Assembly: GCA_003162055.1 (NCBI GenBank)
Contig: PMNA01000017.1
Location: 62,001-126,000, forward strand
Length of the DNA stretch: 64,000 nucleotides
Direction of reading: 5' to 3'
Source of the DNA: Actinomycetota bacterium
GTDB lineage: Bacteria > Actinomycetota > Thermoleophilia > Gaiellales > Gaiellaceae
Part shown: positions 59,103 through 64,000 of the stretch, piece by piece
How positions within the stretch are numbered: the first letter of the stretch is position 1
Layout of the letters: the number at the start of each line of letters is the position of its first letter
The notes under the pieces: model-generated
Told to the model about the DNA's origin: nothing
Database searches by the model: none
The model's input: the letters and a program-made list of their open reading frames with translations, nothing else
Program-made: the position numbers and the translations under genes

Positions 59103-60194
59103 TTATACGAGCGCCTCGACCCCGGCGAAGAGCGCGTGCAGGCGAACGAACAGCGCCTCCAGAGCCAGCGACGAGTTGAGGTTCAGCGACTGCATGCGCC
59201 GAAAGGTCTCGCGCACGAGGTCGACCGCGTCCTCGGCTGCGGCCAGGCGCTCGAGCGTCCCGTCGGCACGTAGCTCGTCGGCGTTGTCGGAATGAATCAA
59301 CACGCCGTCTGCGCCGATGGCGATCGCGATCAGATCGCGGTACCAGGCGGCCAGCTCCTCGAGCATCGCCAGCAGCTCCTCGCGCTTGGCGCCGCGCTCG
59401 ACCCGGCGCAGGTGCTGATCGAGCTCGCGCTTGGTCAGCTCACCGTCCTCCAGCCCGCGCTCGGCCTTCGCCCGCGCCTCGGCTCCTCGCTCGTCGATCG
59501 CCTCCTGCAGCGAGCGCACCTGCTCGGCCGGCTCGAAGTCGGGGTTGTTGTAGACGGCGCGGGCGGCCTCGAGCAGGCGGGTGCGCCGAGCCGAAGCGGC
59601 GGGCTCGAGCAGGCGCTCCAGTCGGTCGAGGCGGCCGGCCGCGATCCGTGCCAGCGCCCGTCGGCGCTGCTCGTCGGGAACTCCGCCCAGGCGCACGATC
59701 TGCTCGAGAACCGCCTGCTCGGAAAGGCGGTGGAAGGAGACCGACTGGCAGCGCGAGCGAATGGTCGTGGAGATTCGCCTCGGATCGCCGGCGACGAGCA
59801 CGAAGACGGCGTACGCGGGCGGCTCCTCGAGGTCCTTGAGCAAGGCGTCGGCGGCCTCGCGATTCATCGTCTCGGCCGAGAAGATGAGATACACGCGCCA
59901 CTGCGCCTCGAACGGACGCATGTGCAGATCGCGCCTGAGCACTCGAATATCGTCGATGCGGATCTGATCGCCAACCGGCTCGAGCAGGTAGAGATCTGGA
60001 TGCGAATGCTGCTCGACGCGGCGCAGATCGCCGAGCAGCTCGCCGGCGAAGAGGAGCGCTGCTTTGCGCTTTCCGACTCCGCTCGGGCCGTGGAATAGAT
60101 AAGCGTGAGACGGTCCCTCGGCCAGAGCCGAGCGGAGTAGCGCCTTCGCCTCCTCCTGCTCCGCGACCGTGGCGAAAAGGTCGGAGCGACTCAC
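59103..60194 (-). CDS. holB: DNA polymerase III subunit delta'
   Basis: 363 residues from a GTG at 60194 that overlaps the tmk stop (GTGA); the tracked ORF runs on as a shadow of tmk. Clamp-loader AAA+ fold: AYLFHGPSGVGKRKAALLFA (P-loop-like), RVYLIFSAETMNREAADALLKDLEEPPAYAVFVLVA, and STTIRSRCQSVSFHRL (the SRC motif). It assists loading of the sliding clamp. The cysteine-rich zinc module of gamma/tau-type subunits is absent, as expected for delta'. Confidence 0.9.
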   Translation of the reverse strand: MSRSDLFATVAEQEEAKALLRSALAEGPSHAYLFHGPSGVGKRKAALLFAGELLGDLRRVEQHSHPDLYLLEPVGDQIRIDDIRVLRRDLHMRPFEAQWRVYLIFSAETMNREAADALLKDLEEPPAYAVFVLVAGDPRRISTTIRSRCQSVSFHRLSEQAVLEQIVRLGGVPDEQRRRALARIAAGRLDRLERLLEPAASARRTRLLEAARAVYNNPDFEPAEQVRSLQEAIDERGAEARAKAERGLEDGELTKRELDQHLRRVERGAKREELLAMLEELAAWYRDLIAIAIGADGVLIHSDNADELRADGTLERLAAAEDAVDLVRETFRRMQSLNLNSSLALEALFVRLHALFAGVEALV

Positions 60195-60790
60195 GACGCG
60201 CCTTCGACGAGTGCCTGGCGAATCTCGCGCGCGATCTGCTCGCGCGGCTGCGTGCCGTCGAGAGCGACTATCCGCTCCGGGAACATCTCGGCCAGCCGCC
60301 GGTAGCCGTCCCCGACCAGTCGGCGGAAGGCCTCGCTCTCGCTCTCCATGCGATCGCGCTCCTCTCCGACCCGCGACTCCGAGAGCTTCTCGTCCACGAG
60401 GAGAAGAAAGGTGCGCTCGGGCAGCAGCCCTTTCGTCGCGTGCAGATTGAGTTGCAGGACGTTCTCGATCCCCAGCCCCCGCGCCACGCCCTGATAAACG
60501 AGCGAGGAATCGATGAAACGGTCGGAGATCACTGTCGCCCCTCGCTCGAGCGCCGGCTCGATCACCTCTTCGACCAGCTCGGCTCGCGCTGCCGCGAATA
60601 TTGCCGCCTCGGCCCAGGGCGAGACCTTCTGGCCGTGCAGCACGATCGCGCGCAGTGTCTCGCCCAGCTCGGTCCCGCCCGGTTCGCGCGTGGCGACCAC
60701 CTCGACGTCGCGCATCTCGAGAAAGGCTTCGAGCAGCTCGACTTGAGTCGTCTTGCCGCAACCATCGAGACCTTCGAAGGAGATGAACAT
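60191..60790 (-). CDS. tmk: Thymidylate kinase
   Basis: 199 residues from the ATG at 60790. P-loop FISFEGLDGCGKTTQVELLEAFL, the DR motif VATREPGGTELGETLR and ATVISDRFIDSSLVYQG. It phosphorylates dTMP to dTDP. It is followed by holB with overlapping codons, a common arrangement in actinobacteria and firmicutes. Confidence 0.95.
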   Translation of the reverse strand: MFISFEGLDGCGKTTQVELLEAFLEMRDVEVVATREPGGTELGETLRAIVLHGQKVSPWAEAAIFAAARAELVEEVIEPALERGATVISDRFIDSSLVYQGVARGLGIENVLQLNLHATKGLLPERTFLLLVDEKLSESRVGEERDRMESESEAFRRLVGDGYRRLAEMFPERIVALDGTQPREQIAREIRQALVEGAS

Positions 60791-60812
60791 GGGCACCAGT
60801 AGGATACGGGGC

Positions 60813-61715
60813 ATGAAGGCGCTTGTTACAGGCGGTGCCGGATTCATCGGCTCGAACCTCGTCGATGCTCTGATCGCGCGCGGCGACTCGGTCGACATCG
60901 TCGACAACCTCTCAAGTGGGAAGCGCGAGAACGTCAACGAGCAGGCTCGTCTGCACGTGCTGGATATCCGCGAGCCGCTGGAAGACCTCTTCGCCGAGCT
61001 GCGCCCCGATGTCTGCTTCCACCTCGCGGCCCAGGCCGACGTGCGCGTCTCGGTCGAGCGGCCCGACTACGACGCCGACGTGAACGTGATCGGCACCGTG
61101 CACGTGCTCGAGGCAGCGCGATCGACCGGCGCCCGAGTCGTCTTCTCCTCCACCGGCGGCGCCATCTACGGCGAGTGCGAAGAGCCTGCCGACGAGGCGA
61201 GCGAGCGCCGTCCGCTCGCCCCCTACGGAACCGCCAAGCTGGCCGGCGAGGAGTATCTGCTCACCTACCAACGGCTGCACGGGATGGCGAATGTCGCCCT
61301 GCGCTTCGGCAATGTCTTCGGGCCGAGGCAGGATCCGCACGGCGAGGCGGGAGTGGTCGCCATCTTCCTCGGGCGCCTGAGGGACGGAGAGACCTGCCTC
61401 ATCTTCGGCGACGGCACGCAGGAGCGCGACTACGTCTTCGTCGGCGACGTGGTGAGCGCACTGATGGCGGCGGCCGAGGTCGAGGGCGGCATATTCAACG
61501 TCGGTACCGGCCGGGCCAGCTCGGTGCTCGAGCTCTACGACCTCTGCCGCAAGGTGGCCGGAAGCGAGCTCGAGGCCCGACTTGCTCCGGCGCGTACGGG
61601 CGAGCTGCAGCGAAGCGTGCTCGACATCAGCAAGGCCGCAGACGAGCTCGGCTGGCGACCCGAGACGAGCCTCGAAGAAGGCCTGCGCCAGACCTGGAAC
61701 TGGATCCGGGCCTAG
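60813..61715 (+). CDS. NAD-dependent epimerase/dehydratase, UDP-glucose 4-epimerase-like
   Basis: 300 residues from the ATG at 60813, divergent from tmk with 22 bases between. Extended SDR: ALVTGGAGFIGSNLVDALIA, NAD-binding IVDNLSSGKREN, HLAAQADVRVSVERPDYDADVN, catalytic SSTGGAIYG with YGTAKLAGEEYL (YxxxK), and RFGNVFGPRQDP. GalE-like enzymes interconvert UDP-sugars for surface polysaccharides; the exact sugar is unknown. Confidence 0.88.
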   Translation: MKALVTGGAGFIGSNLVDALIARGDSVDIVDNLSSGKRENVNEQARLHVLDIREPLEDLFAELRPDVCFHLAAQADVRVSVERPDYDADVNVIGTVHVLEAARSTGARVVFSSTGGAIYGECEEPADEASERRPLAPYGTAKLAGEEYLLTYQRLHGMANVALRFGNVFGPRQDPHGEAGVVAIFLGRLRDGETCLIFGDGTQERDYVFVGDVVSALMAAAEVEGGIFNVGTGRASSVLELYDLCRKVAGSELEARLAPARTGELQRSVLDISKAADELGWRPETSLEEGLRQTWNWIRA

Positions 61716-61782
61716 AAGCTCAGAGAAGTTCCGAACGTGCCCCGCTGGACATGACCCAGGGTGTGACGAGCGCGCGCCGGTA

Positions 61783-64000
61783 TCACGTGGGGCGGCGACT
61801 GGCCAAGCTGAGGGAGATCATCAGTCCCCCTCCGACCCTCTCCTCGGCGCGCAGCGAACCGTTGGTCGCTTCTGCCAAATCACGGGCCATGCCGATAACG
61901 AAGGCGTCATACCCGGGCGGTTCAGCAGCGGAGTAGCGCGGCTCCAAGGCAGCCGACTCTGCCTGACCTGGCTGGGCAGCGTTCGGGAACGGCCCGTTGT
62001 CCTCGAAGCGGATCTCGACCCGATCGCCGGACGGCACGACAGCAAGGATGGGCTCAGGCCCGGTCGGGTTGCGCCGCAGCGCATTGTCGGCCAGCGCGAT
62101 GACGAGCCGGGTGAGCACCGCGGCGTCCGCGATGACGTCGGGCAGATCGTCTGAGATCTGCATGTCCAGACCGTGGCGGCCAGGTCCGAGGTCCTCAAGC
62201 GCCGCCCCGACCACTTCTGCCACATCCAGCCGCTGGAGATGCACGTCCAGCGCTCGCGCCCGTGCCTGAACGATATCCGCGAGCTGCTGTACAAACACGC
62301 CGATTCTGTCGACCGAGTGCTCGGCGGTGTCGACCAGCGTCTTCTCCTCCGCTCCGGAGACCGGTAACAGCGCGCGCAACGATCTCAACGCCTGTTTTGC
62401 GGCCGCAAGCGGACCGGGGAGAACGTGGCCGGTCGCGGCCGCTAGCGCGGCGCGTCGCCGCTCTTCCCCGGCCTGTTCCTCAGCGCTGGCCGCCTGCTCA
62501 GTGAGGCGACGCTGGCGGACGGTTTCCGCCATCTGCGCGGCGCAAGCGGCGAAGATCTCCACGTCAGCGGGCGGCAGAGCACGACCGCCGCCGCACAAGA
62601 CCAACGAGGGGCTGAGCACAGCCTTCGCGGTGGCGTGCTCCGGTCGCTCGGGCGGACTATCGCCGGAACTGGCGATGACGAACCAGGTGCCCCCGACAGG
62701 TTTCTCATGAGCGCTCTCCAACAGGCTCACCGCCTCCAGCCCGAACGTCTCACGCACAATTTCCAGGAGTTGCGGCAGATCGCCCTCTCCGCGAAGCACT
62801 GCGCCGGCCATCGTCGTTATGGCGGTAGCCTCACCTGACGCCCTCGTCGCCAGGCGCTGACGACGGGCCGCCCGTTCGACTGCCGAGCTCACCAGCAGCG
62901 CCGTCGCCACGTACACCAGCAGCGCTACGACGTCGTTGGTCGACGCAATATCGAACGAATGCCGCGGTTGGGTGAAGAAGAAGTCCGCCAAGGCCGTAGA
63001 GACGAGGGCCGCGAGAAGCGCTGGGTACAGGCCTCCAATAACCGCAATCACCACAACAGCCAGCAGGTACAAGAGCAGGTCGCCCGACAGCGCGAGCTGG
63101 CTCCGCAGCAGGGTCAGCACTACTGTCAGCGTGGGTATCAGCACGAGCAGCATCACCATGGCGGTCAGTCGACGTTGGCGGCTGACGCCGAGCTGTAGGA
63201 GCTGGAGCGGCGATCTCTTGGCCGCGCTCTCGCCAATCACGACTTGAACGTCGAGGGCCTTGCTAAGTCGCGTGACCCTGCGAGCTACGACCTCTCGGCC
63301 ACCCAGCGCCGCCCGCAGACCGCTCCTCCGGCTGGAGCCGACGACCAGCTGCGTCGCGTTCTCGTGGCGTGCGAACTGTTCCAAGGCGTCGGCCACATCC
63401 AACCCGACCACCTGATGCCAGCTCCCACCGAGGGACTCCACTAATGCGCGGCAGTGTCTCAGCGCGGCGGCATTCGTCCCCGGACGTCCGTCGCTGCGAG
63501 CAACGTAGACGGCGAGCAGGTCGCTGCCCGGGATTCGAGCGGCCAGCCGAGCGGCCCGGCGGATCAGCAGATCGCTTTCAGGGCCACCGGAAACACCAAC
63601 AACGATCCGTTCGCGTGCCTCCCACGGTGCCGGGATCCCACCCTCGGCCCTATAGCGCTGCAGCTCCTCATCAACTCGGTCAGCCAGCCAGAGCAGAGCC
63701 AGCTCCCGTAATCCGATCAGGTTTCCGAGCCGGAAATAGTGCGACAAGGCCGCGCCGATCCGGTCCGAGGAATAGACTTCGCCGGCCTCCACACGCCGCC
63801 GCAGCGCCTCGGGCGATAGATCCACCAACTCCAGGCCCTCCGCTTGGCGGGCCACCGTGTCAGGCACCGTCTCGCGTTGCCTGACACCGGTCATCTGGGC
63901 CACCACGTCGTTGAGGGACTCCAGCTGCTGTACGTTCAAGGTGCTCACCACGTCGATGCCCGCCTCGAGCAACTCCTCGACGTCCTGCCAACGCTTCAGG
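61783..64000 (-). CDS. KdpD-like sensor kinase, 5' end beyond the window, degenerate kinase motifs
   Basis: The frame is open to base 64000 (KRWQDVEELLEAGIDVVSTLNVQQLESLNDV, the end of the KdpD cytoplasmic domain). Next come a UspA-like domain (IVVGVSGGPESDLLIRRAARLA; LVVGSSRRSG), four membrane helices (DUF4118), a GAF-like region and a kinase module. The acceptor region GHVLPGPLAAA keeps the His but not the usual DLRTP, and G1 reads FEDNGPFPN without the DxGxG glycines. It probably senses K+ or osmotic state; catalysis may be impaired. No kdpE or kdpABC is visible. Confidence 0.85.
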   Translation of the reverse strand, partial: LKRWQDVEELLEAGIDVVSTLNVQQLESLNDVVAQMTGVRQRETVPDTVARQAEGLELVDLSPEALRRRVEAGEVYSSDRIGAALSHYFRLGNLIGLRELALLWLADRVDEELQRYRAEGGIPAPWEARERIVVGVSGGPESDLLIRRAARLAARIPGSDLLAVYVARSDGRPGTNAAALRHCRALVESLGGSWHQVVGLDVADALEQFARHENATQLVVGSSRRSGLRAALGGREVVARRVTRLSKALDVQVVIGESAAKRSPLQLLQLGVSRQRRLTAMVMLLVLIPTLTVVLTLLRSQLALSGDLLLYLLAVVVIAVIGGLYPALLAALVSTALADFFFTQPRHSFDIASTNDVVALLVYVATALLVSSAVERAARRQRLATRASGEATAITTMAGAVLRGEGDLPQLLEIVRETFGLEAVSLLESAHEKPVGGTWFVIASSGDSPPERPEHATAKAVLSPSLVLCGGGRALPPADVEIFAACAAQMAETVRQRRLTEQAASAEEQAGEERRRAALAAATGHVLPGPLAAAKQALRSLRALLPVSGAEEKTLVDTAEHSVDRIGVFVQQLADIVQARARALDVHLQRLDVAEVVGAALEDLGPGRHGLDMQISDDLPDVIADAAVLTRLVIALADNALRRNPTGPEPILAVVPSGDRVEIRFEDNGPFPNAAQPGQAESAALEPRYSAAEPPGYDAFVIGMARDLAEATNGSLRAEERVGGGLMISLSLASRRPT

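Overview
ORGANISM. The window is high-GC chromosomal DNA from an actinobacterium (Actinomycetota). The rpsF-ssb-rpsR-rplI operon, class II DAHP synthase, ThyX, LexA with CGAAC-N4-GTTCG boxes, PimA-like glycosyltransferases, tRNAs without encoded CCA and the many stand-alone LuxR-type regulators fit a deep-branching class such as Thermoleophilia. That class is an inference; no 16S gene is present.

LAYOUT. (1) 1-5.5 kb: a cut glycosyltransferase, then a signalling block of three LuxR-type regulators, an HD-GYP phosphodiesterase and a 28-residue signal-like peptide. (2) 5.6-14.1 kb: oligopeptide-type binding lipoprotein, a SigA-like sigma factor, topoisomerase III, an AcuC-like deacetylase, and a divergent NarL-type response regulator and histidine kinase pair with a long dyad between them. 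(3) 14.1-16.1 kb: RNase P RNA, a zinc-ribbon ORF, lexA with its own SOS box, tRNA-Leu(GAG), secG. (4) 16.1-25.7 kb: glycosyltransferase, GNAT, GH5, methylmalonyl-CoA mutase catalytic subunit, LOG protein, Mg2+ P-type ATPase, M50-CBS protease, CGNR regulator. (5) 25.7-42 kb: cupin, ribosomal/ssb operon with a perfect SOS box in front of ssb, plsY, thyX, class II DAHP synthase, a MarR-controlled ABC exporter, three secreted proteins (CAP, SLH-NlpC/P60, 14 RCC1 repeats) and a coiled-coil membrane protein. (6) 42.15-57.93 kb: an integrative element in tRNA-Thr(CGT), bounded by a 44-bp identical direct repeat of the tRNA 3' half. (7) 58-64 kb: secreted protein, holB-tmk, a sugar epimerase and the start-less end of a KdpD-like kinase.

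INTEGRATIVE ELEMENT. It carries a tyrosine integrase, an excisionase-like HTH gene, a zinc-finger ORF, a ParB-methyltransferase fusion, a DUF3631-type ATPase, two composite HTH proteins and iteron-like repeats. No conjugation or capsid gene was recognised. Cargo at the left end is two lipoproteins bracketed by 184-bp repeats and an A/T-rich three-gene operon (TIGR04255-like protein plus two unrecognised partners). Cargo at the right end is a TPR membrane protein, an MmpS-like protein, three GNAT acetyltransferases and a P-loop kinase, interspersed with a covarying hairpin repeat. The A/T-rich trio is the best candidate for an undescribed (possibly defence) system.

REGULATION VISIBLE. Two LexA boxes link lexA and ssb into one SOS response. 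Palindromic operators sit before the MarR-ABC operon, between the response regulator and its kinase, and in the cupin/CGNR divergent promoter. A structured intergenic element occurs twice in full and once in part, upstream of two secreted-protein genes and of lexA. A REP-like hairpin built on GGCGAAAGTC/GACTTTCGCC follows several minus-strand transcription units.
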